Source of the DNA: JBBQXK01 sp052387255
GTDB lineage: Bacteria; Pseudomonadota; Alphaproteobacteria; Rhodobacterales; Rhodobacteraceae
NCBI GenBank assembly: GCA_052387255.1
Contig: JBQTJI010000019.1
Coordinates: forward strand, 1 to 64,000
Direction: 5' to 3'
Length of the DNA: 64,000 nt
Positions 7,529 through 15,903 of this stretch are shown here, one piece after another (the stretch's first letter is position 1; each line of letters starts with the position of its first letter). The translations under genes and the position numbers were made by a program. The notes beneath the pieces were generated by a model. The model saw only the letters and a list, made by a program, of their open reading frames with translations. It was not told the origin of the DNA and did no database searches.

Positions 7529-9676
7529 TCATGGCCCGCCCTCGAACATCAGCCGCCGCGCCGCCCGCCGCCGCTGCAGCCAGCCGATGACCCGCGCCCG
7601 CACCCGCGCCACCCGCAGCTCCCACGCCCCCGGATTGTGCACCACATCCGCGCGATAGAAAGACGGGCACAGCACCGCCGCATCCGCCACCTCGCCGCAG
7701 TTGCCGCAGCCGACGCAGGACTGGTCGATCGACGCCACCGGATCGTCGCGCAGCGGATCGTCCAGCCGCTTCAGCGACAGCGACGGGCACCCCGACAGCC
7801 GGATGCAGGCATGGTCGCCGGTGCAGATGTCCTCGTCCACGCCGAACCTCGGGGCCTCGACCCGCCGCCCTTCGCGGATCGCCTTCTGCGCCAGCGGCTT
7901 CTCGCGTCGCTGCTTGTTCAGCATGCACTCGGACGAGGCGACGATCACCTTCGGCCCTTTCGCATCGGTCGTCAGCGCCTCGCGCAACACATCCCGCATC
8001 CGCCCCACGTCATAGGTGCGGTCGACCTCGCGCACCCAGTCGATGCCGATGCCCTTCAACGCCTTGGAGATCGGGTGCTTCGTCGCCTTGGTCGGGTTGT
8101 CGGCGCGCGACGACGGGATGTCCTGCCCCCCCGTCGCGGCGGAATAGAAGTTGTCCACGATCACCGCCACGCCGTCCGACTTGTTGAAGGCCATGTTCCC
8201 GAACGACGATGACAGCCCGTTGTGCCAGAACCCCCCGTCCCCGATGATCGACAGGGGACGCCGCTCGCCCCCCCCGTCAAAGGCCGCATTCGCGGCGGGG
8301 CCAAGGCCATAGCCCATCGTCGCCCCCCCCACCTCGAACGGCGGCAGCGCCCCGAACAGGTGGCACCCGATGTCCGCCGAAATCTGCAGCTTCCCCGTCT
8401 CGCGCTGCACCAGCTTCAGCGCGGCAAAGATGGGCCGCTCGGGACACCCCGTGCAGAAACCGGGCGGCCGGATCGGCACGACCTTGGACAGGTCCGGCAC
8501 CGCAGGCCGGTCCACATTCGGCGCGCGCACCACCGCAGGCAGCAGCCCCGGTGCGGCCGCCTTCAGGAACGCCGTCACCGCGTCCAGCATCACCTGCCCG
8601 TTGTATTCCCCCGCCATCGGGAACACGCCCTTGCCGTGCAGCGTCACCGCTGCCCCGCGCCGGTACAGGAACGCCGACAGCTGCTGCTCGATGAACTCGG
8701 GCTGCCCCTCCTCCACCACCAGCACATGGTCCTTGCCCGCACAGAAATCGGCAAACTCGTCGGCCACCAGCGGATAGGTCACGTTCAGCACATACAGCGG
8801 CACTTGGACCTCGCCGTACAGGTCGCTCAAGCCCAGCCGCTGCAAGGCCCGAATCACCCCGTTGTACATCCCCCCCTGCAGCACGATCCCGACCGGAGCC
8901 TCCGCAGGCCCGAACCGCTCGTTCAGCCCCTTCTCACGGATGAACCGCTCGGCGGCAGGCCAGCGGTTGCGCACCTTGTCCTGCTCATGCGCATAGGACA
9001 TCGGCGGCAGCACCACGCGCGCGAAATCCGAGCGCGGATCGGACAGCGCGTCCCGAACGGTCAACGGCGGCATCTTGTTGTCGGATGTCGCGAAAGACCC
9101 CGTCACATGGCACGACAATATCCGCACCATCAGCATCACCGGCGTGTTCGTCGCCTCGGACAGCGCGAACCCGTCGCCCACCGCACGCACGATGCAGGGC
9201 AGGTTCGGCCGGGGGTCCAAGAGCCAGAACTGCGACTTCATCGCAAAGGCATGGCTGCGTTCCTGCATGATGGAACTGCCTTCGCCATAGTCCTCGCCGA
9301 CGATGACCAGCGCCCCCCCCGTCACGCCGCTGGACGCAAGGTTCGCCAGCGCGTCCGACGCCACGTTCACCCCCACCGACCCCTTGAACGTCACCGCCCC
9401 CCGGATCGGATAATGCACCGATGCCGCCAGCATCGCCGCCGCCGCCGCCTCGTTCGCATTGGCCTCGAACCGCACGCCCAGTTCGCCCAGCAGGTCCTCG
9501 GCATCGGCCAGCACGTCCATCAGATGGCTGATCGGCGCGCCCTGATAGCCGCCGACATAGCCCACGCCGTTTTCCAAGAGCGCCTTGGTGATGGCGAGGA
9601 TGCCCTCGCCCGTGAACACTTCGCCTGCGCCCTTGCGCAGATGCTGCACCTCCGCCTTGAACGACCGTTCCGCCAT
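7529..9676 (-). CDS. iorA: Indolepyruvate ferredoxin oxidoreductase subunit alpha
   Basis: A 715-residue TPP- and iron-sulfur enzyme. It has an N-terminal pyrimidine-binding domain (FTGEGILAITKALLENGVGY), a middle domain, a TPP-binding domain with the GDG...N motif (IIGDGGFWHNG to VDNFYSA), and a C-terminal ferredoxin domain with the cysteine pattern C-x2-C-x2-C-x8-C in SCVGCGNCGEVADAAVLCP plus a second set in ICTGDHACIRLSGCP. With IorB it converts aryl-pyruvates or arylglyoxylates to acyl-CoA. The ATG at 9676 lies one base past the MarR stop, so the genes are coupled. In this setting isatinate, an arylglyoxylate, is a plausible substrate (inference). Confidence 0.92.
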   Translation of the reverse strand: MAERSFKAEVQHLRKGAGEVFTGEGILAITKALLENGVGYVGGYQGAPISHLMDVLADAEDLLGELGVRFEANANEAAAAAMLAASVHYPIRGAVTFKGSVGVNVASDALANLASSGVTGGALVIVGEDYGEGSSIMQERSHAFAMKSQFWLLDPRPNLPCIVRAVGDGFALSEATNTPVMLMVRILSCHVTGSFATSDNKMPPLTVRDALSDPRSDFARVVLPPMSYAHEQDKVRNRWPAAERFIREKGLNERFGPAEAPVGIVLQGGMYNGVIRALQRLGLSDLYGEVQVPLYVLNVTYPLVADEFADFCAGKDHVLVVEEGQPEFIEQQLSAFLYRRGAAVTLHGKGVFPMAGEYNGQVMLDAVTAFLKAAAPGLLPAVVRAPNVDRPAVPDLSKVVPIRPPGFCTGCPERPIFAALKLVQRETGKLQISADIGCHLFGALPPFEVGGATMGYGLGPAANAAFDGGGERRPLSIIGDGGFWHNGLSSSFGNMAFNKSDGVAVIVDNFYSAATGGQDIPSSRADNPTKATKHPISKALKGIGIDWVREVDRTYDVGRMRDVLREALTTDAKGPKVIVASSECMLNKQRREKPLAQKAIREGRRVEAPRFGVDEDICTGDHACIRLSGCPSLSLKRLDDPLRDDPVASIDQSCVGCGNCGEVADAAVLCPSFYRADVVHNPGAWELRVARVRARVIGWLQRRRAARRLMFEGGP

Positions 9677-9677
9677 G

Positions 9678-10160
9678 TCAGAACTCGTGCTTCCTGATGT
9701 TCGCCAGCATCCTCTGCAGCGTCGCCACAAAGGCCCGCCGTTCCTCTTCGGACACCCCCCGGAACATCCGCGCGTAACTCTCGGCCATCTTCGGCCACAG
9801 CGTCTCGAACCGCTCGCGCCCCTCGGGGGTCGCGAACACCCGCGTGGCCCGGCTGTCCGCCGCATCCGTCTCGCGCCGGATCAGGCCCTCGGCGGCCAGC
9901 TGGTCCAGCGCGCGGCTCAGCGTCGACTGCTCGACCACCGCATAGACCGCCAGTTCGCGGATCAGCGGCCCCTCGATCACCGACAAGACCGCCAGCGCCC
10001 GCATCTTGGGCGTGGTCAGGCCCAGCCCGGCCATCTCGTCCCGCAGGGACGCGTTGTACCGCCCCATGATCCGGTTCATCAGATAGGGCGCATAGTTCGA
10101 CAGCCCCATCTCGCCCAGACGGGGCACCGGCGCAGGGTCCACAGGCGTCTGGTCGGTCAT
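9678..10160 (-). CDS. MarR family transcriptional regulator
   Basis: A 160-residue winged-helix regulator of the MarR type. The recognition region is VVEQSTLSRALDQLAAEGLI, with the wing containing RRETDAADSRATRVFATPEG. MarR repressors commonly respond to aromatic acids or their CoA esters, and MarR proteins control known auxin-degradation loci. The start at 10160 overlaps the FAD oxidoreductase stop by 4 nt (ATGA), so it is embedded in the operon it probably regulates. Confidence 0.9.
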   Translation of the reverse strand: MTDQTPVDPAPVPRLGEMGLSNYAPYLMNRIMGRYNASLRDEMAGLGLTTPKMRALAVLSVIEGPLIRELAVYAVVEQSTLSRALDQLAAEGLIRRETDAADSRATRVFATPEGRERFETLWPKMAESYARMFRGVSEEERRAFVATLQRMLANIRKHEF

Positions 10161-11722
10161 GCCCCCAGCCCCTTCGCCGCAAGGAAACCGGAACCACCGC
10201 CCAGACCGGGGCCGGGATGGGTCGATGCGCCGATCTGCACCAGCCCGCGCACCGCGCCCGTGCCGTTGGTCGAATGCGGATAGGGCCGGAACACAAAGAA
10301 CTGGTCGATGCTGCACAGCCCCCCATAGGGGTCGCCGCCCACCAGATTGATGTTCATCGCCTCCAGATCGGCGGGCGAATACGCCCGGCGTGCCACCTTG
10401 ATGGCGCTGAAGTTCTTGATATGGCCGGACAGGATCGCCTCGATCCGGTCGGCAAACCTTTCCCGCACGGTTTCGGTCCAGACCCCGTCCGTGGCGATGG
10501 ACCGGTCCGCATCCCCCTTCACCACGCGCGGTGCATCGGGCACCTGCACCCACAGCACGGCCTTCCCCTCGGGACACCGCGACGGATCCAGCACCGCAGG
10601 CTGCCCCACGCAGATGGTCGGCATGACGGGCAGCATCCCCCGCTCCGCCTCGTTCGCCGACTTGGACACAGAATCGATCCCGTCCGCCAGATGGATCAGC
10701 GCCACCTGGTCCAGCCCCGGCGACAGCCACTCGGGCGCGCGGTCCAGCGCATAATGCACCTGGAAATTCCCGCGCCCATGGCGGAATACCGCTGCCGCCG
10801 CCCGATCCTCGGGCAGGTTCACCTCGCGCAACAGCCGCCCCAGAAACTGCCCCGGCGTCACCGAGGCCAGCACCGACCGGCAGGCGATCTCCTCCCCGCC
10901 GGCCAGCGCCACCCCCGTGACCCTGCCGTCCCTGACCAGCACGCGGTCCACATCCGCCCCGGTGCGAACCTCGCCCCCCTTCTCGGCAATCAGCGCCGCA
11001 AAGGCCCGAACCGCCGCCCCCGACCCGCCCTTGACCACCGGTGCCCCCGCCGCCTCCAGCGCAAAGGCGATCACCTTGCCCATCTGCCCCGAATAGGTGC
11101 TCTCCGGCGTCAGCCCGCAGTGCAAAACCCAAGGAGCGTACAGTGCCTGTAGGAGGGGCGAGGAATACCCCGTCTCCAGCCACCCCCGTGCCGGGATCAG
11201 CGCCCGCCCGAACCACGCCGCCAGCCCCCGCAACCCCCGCCTGCGCACCTGCCCCCACAGCAGCCGCGCCGTGGGCCACGACCACAACCGCCCCCCCAGC
11301 AGCGCGAACAGGAACGCCGCATCCGCCTCGATGCCCCCCACATCCGCGCCGTGCCGGTCCCCGTCGCCGGGGGCCAGCGCGTTGAAGGCGGCGATGTTCG
11401 CCGCCCGGTCCGTCGTCAGCACCAGCGCCTCGCCGTTCGGGCGCACCACCGCGGTCGGATGCCGCGTATGGCAATACTCGAACCCATGCCGCGCCAGGTG
11501 GGGCCCCAGAACACCCCCCGCAGGCGAGGTCATGAACAACACCCAGGTCGCCGCCATCACGTCATGGTGGAACCCCGGCAGCGTCACCTCCCCGGTCCGC
11601 AGGCACCCGCCCGCCACGCTCTCACGTTCCAGCAACAGCACCCGGTCGCCCTTCAGCGCCAGCATTGCCCCCGCGACCAGCGCGTTGATGCCGGACCCGA
11701 TGATGACGTGGTCGGGGCGCAA
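10157..11722 (-). CDS. FAD-dependent oxidoreductase, phytoene-desaturase-like (1)
   Basis: A 521-residue COG1233-type flavoprotein. The N-terminal Rossmann motif is HVIIGSGINALVAGAML (GxGxxxxxxG) followed by an acidic LLLERESVAGG. The C-terminal FAD segment is GASTHPGPGLGGGSGFLAA. No membrane anchor is seen. The start is a TTG at 11722, 4 bp after the cyclase stop; no ATG or GTG fits, and the beta strand begins at once, so I accept the TTG. A paralogue lies across the divergent promoter at 12666. Carotenoid genes are absent, so a redox step on an aromatic intermediate is more likely than carotenoid synthesis (inference). Confidence 0.82.
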   Translation of the reverse strand: MRPDHVIIGSGINALVAGAMLALKGDRVLLLERESVAGGCLRTGEVTLPGFHHDVMAATWVLFMTSPAGGVLGPHLARHGFEYCHTRHPTAVVRPNGEALVLTTDRAANIAAFNALAPGDGDRHGADVGGIEADAAFLFALLGGRLWSWPTARLLWGQVRRRGLRGLAAWFGRALIPARGWLETGYSSPLLQALYAPWVLHCGLTPESTYSGQMGKVIAFALEAAGAPVVKGGSGAAVRAFAALIAEKGGEVRTGADVDRVLVRDGRVTGVALAGGEEIACRSVLASVTPGQFLGRLLREVNLPEDRAAAAVFRHGRGNFQVHYALDRAPEWLSPGLDQVALIHLADGIDSVSKSANEAERGMLPVMPTICVGQPAVLDPSRCPEGKAVLWVQVPDAPRVVKGDADRSIATDGVWTETVRERFADRIEAILSGHIKNFSAIKVARRAYSPADLEAMNINLVGGDPYGGLCSIDQFFVFRPYPHSTNGTGAVRGLVQIGASTHPGPGLGGGSGFLAAKGLGA

Positions 11723-11726
11723 CCGC

Positions 11727-12518
11727 CTATCCCTTCGGAACCAGCGCCAGCGCCCGGATGGGCGACCCCGTGCCTGACTTGATCTTCAGTGGGGCCGCAA
11801 TCAGGATCGCCCCCTTCGCGGGCAGCTTCGACAGGTTGGCCAGCGAGGCCAGACCAAAGCAGTTGTTCTTGTGCAAAAGGTTGTGCGCCGGATAGGGCGG
11901 GTTCATGCCGCCTGCCTGCCCCGCATCGGTGCCGATGCACTGGCTGCCCCACCCGACGATGCCCTTGTCCAGCAGGTACTGGATCACCTCGGGCGTCGGC
12001 CCCGGCGTGTGCGGGCCGGTGGCATCGGCGTTCAGGAACGCCGCCTCGTCATCCGACCGCGCGTCCCAGTCCGACCGCAGCACGACCCACTCGCCCCGGT
12101 TGATCGGGCCGTTGCGCGCTTCCCAGTCCTGCACATGCAGGACGGTCAGCAGGAAATCCGGGTTCGCGGCGCACTCCGCCGAAAAGTCCAGAACATTGAC
12201 GGGCGCGACCAGCCGCCGCACGTCCAGCGTGTCGGTGTAGCCGTCGGGATAATCCTTGCCGGTGATCCAGTGGTGCGGCGCGTCGAAGTGGGTGCCCGAA
12301 TGCTCGCCCAGTTCCAGCCAGTTCCAGGCCCAGAACGGGCCGTCCTGATCGTACTCGCTGATCCGGTGGATCTTGATGGGGGGTGTGTCGCGCGCGAAAT
12401 CCGGGGGCAGCTTCAGCAGCGGCGTGTCGGGGCCAAGCGTCCCCGAACAATCCACCACCTCGATCCCGCCCGAGGCGAGCATCCCCGCCAGTGACTGTAG
12501 AACGCTTGCCGCTGTCAT
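11727..12518 (-). CDS. Cyclase-family metal hydrolase, isatin hydrolase-like
   Basis: A 263-residue member of the cyclase/kynurenine-formamidase superfamily, with the metal motif HxGTHxDxPxH seen as GEHSGTHFDAPHHW at about residue 73. Its length, the WAWNW segment before the motif and GWGSQCIGTDAGQAGG near the C-terminus fit bacterial isatin hydrolases, which open isatin to isatinate, better than the shorter kynurenine formamidases of about 210 residues. The ATG at 12518 has GGGAGAG upstream. It is the first gene of the leftward operon and its promoter region holds the 11-bp TGTGCAT array. Isatin as substrate is inference from motifs and neighbours. Confidence 0.8.
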   Translation of the reverse strand: MTAASVLQSLAGMLASGGIEVVDCSGTLGPDTPLLKLPPDFARDTPPIKIHRISEYDQDGPFWAWNWLELGEHSGTHFDAPHHWITGKDYPDGYTDTLDVRRLVAPVNVLDFSAECAANPDFLLTVLHVQDWEARNGPINRGEWVVLRSDWDARSDDEAAFLNADATGPHTPGPTPEVIQYLLDKGIVGWGSQCIGTDAGQAGGMNPPYPAHNLLHKNNCFGLASLANLSKLPAKGAILIAAPLKIKSGTGSPIRALALVPKG

Positions 12519-12549
12519 CTTTCTCTCTCTCCCTCGTGGCACGTTGCCG

Positions 12550-12593
12550 TATGCATGTCCTGTGCATGCCGTGTGCATCGGTTGTGCATGCCC
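12550..12593. promoter_or_regulatory. 11-bp-periodic TGTGCAT array 1 (candidate operator)
   Basis: Three exact TGTGCAT heptamers start at 12561, 12572 and 12583, and a degenerate one (TATGCAT) starts at 12550, so four units follow at exactly 11 bp, about one turn of B-DNA. The array lies in the 147-bp gap between the divergent cyclase (start 12518) and FAD oxidoreductase (start 12666) genes. A matching array is found at 47769-47817. A regulator that polymerises along one DNA face would suit this layout; which protein binds is unknown. Confidence 0.75.
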
Positions 12594-12665
12594 AAAACCC
12601 TGAATCATGCTAGACAGATTTACATGCAAATGCAAATATCCTTGCGTCAAGCCGCAGGGGGAAAC

Positions 12666-14234
12666 GTGGCCGGGGACTTCGACGCGGTTCTGGTGGGCGC
12701 GGGCGTGAACACGCTGGCCGCCGCGTTGCATCTGTCGGCAAAAGGCTGGAAGGTCGGCCTGTTCGAGGGCAACGCGGTGCCCGGCGGGGCGGTCAAGACC
12801 GGCGAATACACCCTGCCGGGGTTCCGGCACGACTGGGGCGCGATGAACCTGTCGCTCTTCGCCGGAAGCCCGTTTTTCAAGGCATATGGGGCAGAACTGA
12901 CCCGCCACGGCTGCGCCATCGTGCCCGCCGCGCGGCCCTTCGCCTCGTCCTTTCCCGATGGAACCTGGTGCGGCGTCTCGACCGACATCGCCGTCACGAC
13001 CGCCGCCATCGCCACCCATTCGGCCAGGGACGCCGAGACCTGGAAAGCCCTCGCCGCAGGCTTCGGGGCCGAGGCCCCGCACCTGTTCGGCCTGCTGGGA
13101 AGCCGGATGAAGATGCGTGCACTTGCATCTTTCGGCTGGAAACTCTGGCGCGACAGGGGAATCGCCGGAACTCAGGAAATGACTAGGTTTCTCCTATCCT
13201 CATCACGATCCTGGTTAGAGGAAACCTTCGAAAGCCCCCATGTCCGCGCCATGCTGGCCGCCTGGGGCATGCACCTCGACTATGCCCCCGACATCGCGGG
13301 TGGCGCGATCTTTCCCTATCTGGAGGGGATGGCCGGACAGGCCTTCGGCATGGTGATCGGCCAAGGCGGGGCCGATACCATCGTCACCGCCATGGTCGCG
13401 GCGATCCGGGCGCGGGGTGGGGTGGTCGACTGCGCAACACCCGTCACCCGCATCCTGCGCGACGGCGACCGGGCGACCGGGATCGAACTGTCCGATGGCC
13501 GCAAGATATTGGCAAACAAGGCTGTTCTGGCGGGTGTGGCCCCCCGCGCCCTGACCCGCCTGACGGGGGCCACGACCCCCGCCTTCGACCGCGCGATGGC
13601 TGGCTACACCCACGCCCCCGGCACGATGATGATCCACCTGGCGCTGTCCGCGCTGCCGAACTGGCGGGCGGGGGCGGATCTGTCGTCCTTCGCCTATGTC
13701 CACATCGCCCCCAGCCTCGACCAGATGGCCCGCACCTATGCCCAGGCGAAGGCCGGGCTTCTGCCCGACGAACCCGTCCTTGTCGTCGGCCAGCCGACCG
13801 CGATCGACCCCAGCCGAGCACCCGCCGGACACCACATCCTGTGGGTGCAGGTGCGCATGGCCCCAGGCGCTATCCGGGGTGACGCCGCGGGCACGATCAC
13901 CGCGACCGACTGGGCCGGGGCCGCATCCGCCTTTGCCGACCGCGCCCTCGACATCCTCGAATCCCACGCCCCCGGCACCCGCGCCTCGATCCTGGGCACA
14001 GGCATCGTCACCCCGGCCGATCTCGAATCCGACAACCCGAACCTGATCGGCGGCGACCAGCTGTGCGGAAGTCACCACCTGCACCAGCATTTCCTGTATC
14101 GTCCCGCGCGGGGCCACGCCGATGGTGCCACGCCGGTGAAGAACCTGCACTTGACCGGGGCCGCCGTCTGGCCCGGTGCAGGGACGGGGGCGGGGTCGGG
14201 ATACCTGCTGGCCACCGCCCTTGCCGGACAATGA
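12666..14234 (+). CDS. FAD-dependent oxidoreductase, phytoene-desaturase-like (2)
   Basis: A 522-residue paralogue of the 10157-11722 protein. It has a Rossmann motif AVLVGAGVNTLAAALHLSAKG and a C-terminal FAD segment GAAVWPGAGTGAGSGYLL, with shared blocks such as GEYTLPGFRHD and IDPSRAPAGHHILWVQV. I prefer the GTG at 12666, with AGGGGGAA upstream; ATGs at 12624 and 12630 are in frame, so the start is uncertain. It leads the rightward transcript that continues into the ABC importer (31-bp gap). Having one copy on each side of a shared promoter suggests two related redox steps or a heteromer. Confidence 0.82.
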   Translation: MAGDFDAVLVGAGVNTLAAALHLSAKGWKVGLFEGNAVPGGAVKTGEYTLPGFRHDWGAMNLSLFAGSPFFKAYGAELTRHGCAIVPAARPFASSFPDGTWCGVSTDIAVTTAAIATHSARDAETWKALAAGFGAEAPHLFGLLGSRMKMRALASFGWKLWRDRGIAGTQEMTRFLLSSSRSWLEETFESPHVRAMLAAWGMHLDYAPDIAGGAIFPYLEGMAGQAFGMVIGQGGADTIVTAMVAAIRARGGVVDCATPVTRILRDGDRATGIELSDGRKILANKAVLAGVAPRALTRLTGATTPAFDRAMAGYTHAPGTMMIHLALSALPNWRAGADLSSFAYVHIAPSLDQMARTYAQAKAGLLPDEPVLVVGQPTAIDPSRAPAGHHILWVQVRMAPGAIRGDAAGTITATDWAGAASAFADRALDILESHAPGTRASILGTGIVTPADLESDNPNLIGGDQLCGSHHLHQHFLYRPARGHADGATPVKNLHLTGAAVWPGAGTGAGSGYLLATALAGQ

Positions 14235-14264
14235 ACCAAGAACACCAACACGGGAGACACGACC

Positions 14265-15788
14265 ATGCCCCTTCACCGCCGCAGCCTGCTGAAACTGTCC
14301 GCCGCGACCCTCGCGGCAGGCACCTTCGGCTTGCCGACCCTGGCGCAAGCCATTGAAGAACTTGTCATCGCCTACAACGTCAACCTGCCGTCCTGGGACC
14401 CGACCGTCGGTCCATCGGCGGTGAACCCCACCATCCAGGGCCTCTATCAGTCGGTCTTCGACCAGTTCATCCTGCAGCAGCCCGACCTGACCCCCGCCCC
14501 CGGCCTGCTGACCGAATGGGGCTGGAACGAGGACCGCACCAAGGTGGTGATGAAGGTCCGCGAAGGCGTCACCTGGCACGACGGATCACCCTTCACCGCC
14601 GAAGACGTGGCCTGGTCGCTGGCCCGCGCCGCCGATCCGGCCACCGGCAACCCGATCAACTTCGTCTGGGGCACGCTGGCCAACTTCACGGTCGACGGCA
14701 CCACGGTGACGGCGGACGTCAAGCAGTTCGACCCCACCATCTTCAAGTGGATGTACTTCCTGACCGGCTATGTCCTGCCCAAGGCCTATTACGAAAAGGT
14801 GGGCGCGGAAGGGTTCGAGGCCGCCCCCGTGGGCACCGGCCCCTACATGGTGGACAAGTTCGAGCGCAACGCCTTTGTCCGCCTCAAGGCGAACGCGGCC
14901 TACTGGGGCGGCAAGCCCGAATTCGACACGGTGACGATCAAGTTCGTCCCCGACGCCGCCGCCCGCGTGGCCGAGGTGGAATCGGGCAATGCCCACGTCA
15001 CCCTGGAAATGCCCTACGAGGAATACGACCGCCTCAAGGGCGGCCCGCTGGCCGGGATTGCCGCCCCGATCAGCGACATCGGCATGATCTTCCTGAACGA
15101 CATCGAGGTGATGACCGACCCCAACGTGCGCATGGCCGCCGCCCTGGCCATCGACAAGCAGGCGATCATCGACCGGCTGCTGTCGGGCTATGGCGTCAGG
15201 ATCGACACCCTGCAGACGCCGGAATACGAAGCCTACGACGCCAGCATCACCGTGCCCCATGACGAGGCCAAGGCGGTCGAACTGCTGGCCGCCAGCGGCT
15301 TCAGCCCCGACAACCCGGTCAAGTTCAAGATCCAGACGACCAAGGGCTTCAAGCCCAAGGATTACGAGATGATCCAGGCCATCGTCGGCCTGTGGCGCAA
15401 GGTCGGGATCGAGGCCGAGATCGAGGTCTACGAGATCGCCAAGCACTATGAACTGCGCGGGGCCGACGCGCTGGCCCCGGCGGCGTTCTACAACTGGGGC
15501 AACTCGGTGGGCGATCCGACCACCTCGACCGGGTTCGCGATGTTCGGCCCCTCGCCCCATTCGGTCTGGGACGGCGAGGACCTGATCGGCATGATCGGCC
15601 CCTTGTGGGGCGAGGCGGACGAGGCCAAGCGGATCGAGGGGTGGAAGGCCGTCGACCGCTACATCGCCGAGAACGCGCTGGTGATTCCGCTGTTGCAGTA
15701 TGTCCAGCCGATCCTGCACGCGCCGGGCGTGGCAGTGACGCCGCATGCCAGTGGCGCACTGTTGCCCCATCTGATGAAGCGGGCGTGA
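14265..15788 (+). CDS. ABC transporter substrate-binding protein, family 5 (peptide/nickel type)
   Basis: A 507-residue periplasmic binding protein of the DppA/OppA class. The N-terminus HRRSLLKLSAATLAAG has the twin-arginine pattern, so Tat export is likely, with cleavage after a TLAQA segment. The body has the family signatures WGWNEDRTKVVMKVREGV, WHDGSPFTAEDV and VGTGPYMVDKF. ATG at 14265 has GGGAG upstream. It binds the ligand for the permeases downstream. The surrounding genes suggest an aromatic or conjugate ligand rather than a peptide (inference). Confidence 0.9.
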   Translation: MPLHRRSLLKLSAATLAAGTFGLPTLAQAIEELVIAYNVNLPSWDPTVGPSAVNPTIQGLYQSVFDQFILQQPDLTPAPGLLTEWGWNEDRTKVVMKVREGVTWHDGSPFTAEDVAWSLARAADPATGNPINFVWGTLANFTVDGTTVTADVKQFDPTIFKWMYFLTGYVLPKAYYEKVGAEGFEAAPVGTGPYMVDKFERNAFVRLKANAAYWGGKPEFDTVTIKFVPDAAARVAEVESGNAHVTLEMPYEEYDRLKGGPLAGIAAPISDIGMIFLNDIEVMTDPNVRMAAALAIDKQAIIDRLLSGYGVRIDTLQTPEYEAYDASITVPHDEAKAVELLAASGFSPDNPVKFKIQTTKGFKPKDYEMIQAIVGLWRKVGIEAEIEVYEIAKHYELRGADALAPAAFYNWGNSVGDPTTSTGFAMFGPSPHSVWDGEDLIGMIGPLWGEADEAKRIEGWKAVDRYIAENALVIPLLQYVQPILHAPGVAVTPHASGALLPHLMKRA

Positions 15789-15805
15789 CGGCACCGCCGG
15801 ACCGA

Positions 15806-15858
15806 GGGGGCTTCGCGCCCCCCCGGACCCCCCCGCGGGATATTTGGGGACAGAAAAA
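15806..15858 (-). repeat. CCCCAAATATCCC gene-end repeat, copy B
   Basis: The reverse-complement copy of the element at 4218. The core reads GCGGGATATTTGGGGACAGA, preceded by a GGGGGC/GCCCCC hairpin (15806-15811 with 15817-15822). It lies between the binding-protein gene (stop 15788) and the first permease (start 15904), where a stem-loop would let the binding protein be made in excess over the membrane parts. Confidence 0.83.
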
Positions 15859-15903
15859 GGGGGTTAACAGAGTGTTACCGCAAGCGGCAGGCAGGACGGG
15901 CTG

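Noticed and set aside
7529..9676. IorA as pyruvate:ferredoxin oxidoreductase
   Set aside because: The two-subunit layout, domain order and long IorB match indolepyruvate-type enzymes, and the neighbours are aromatic-acid genes.
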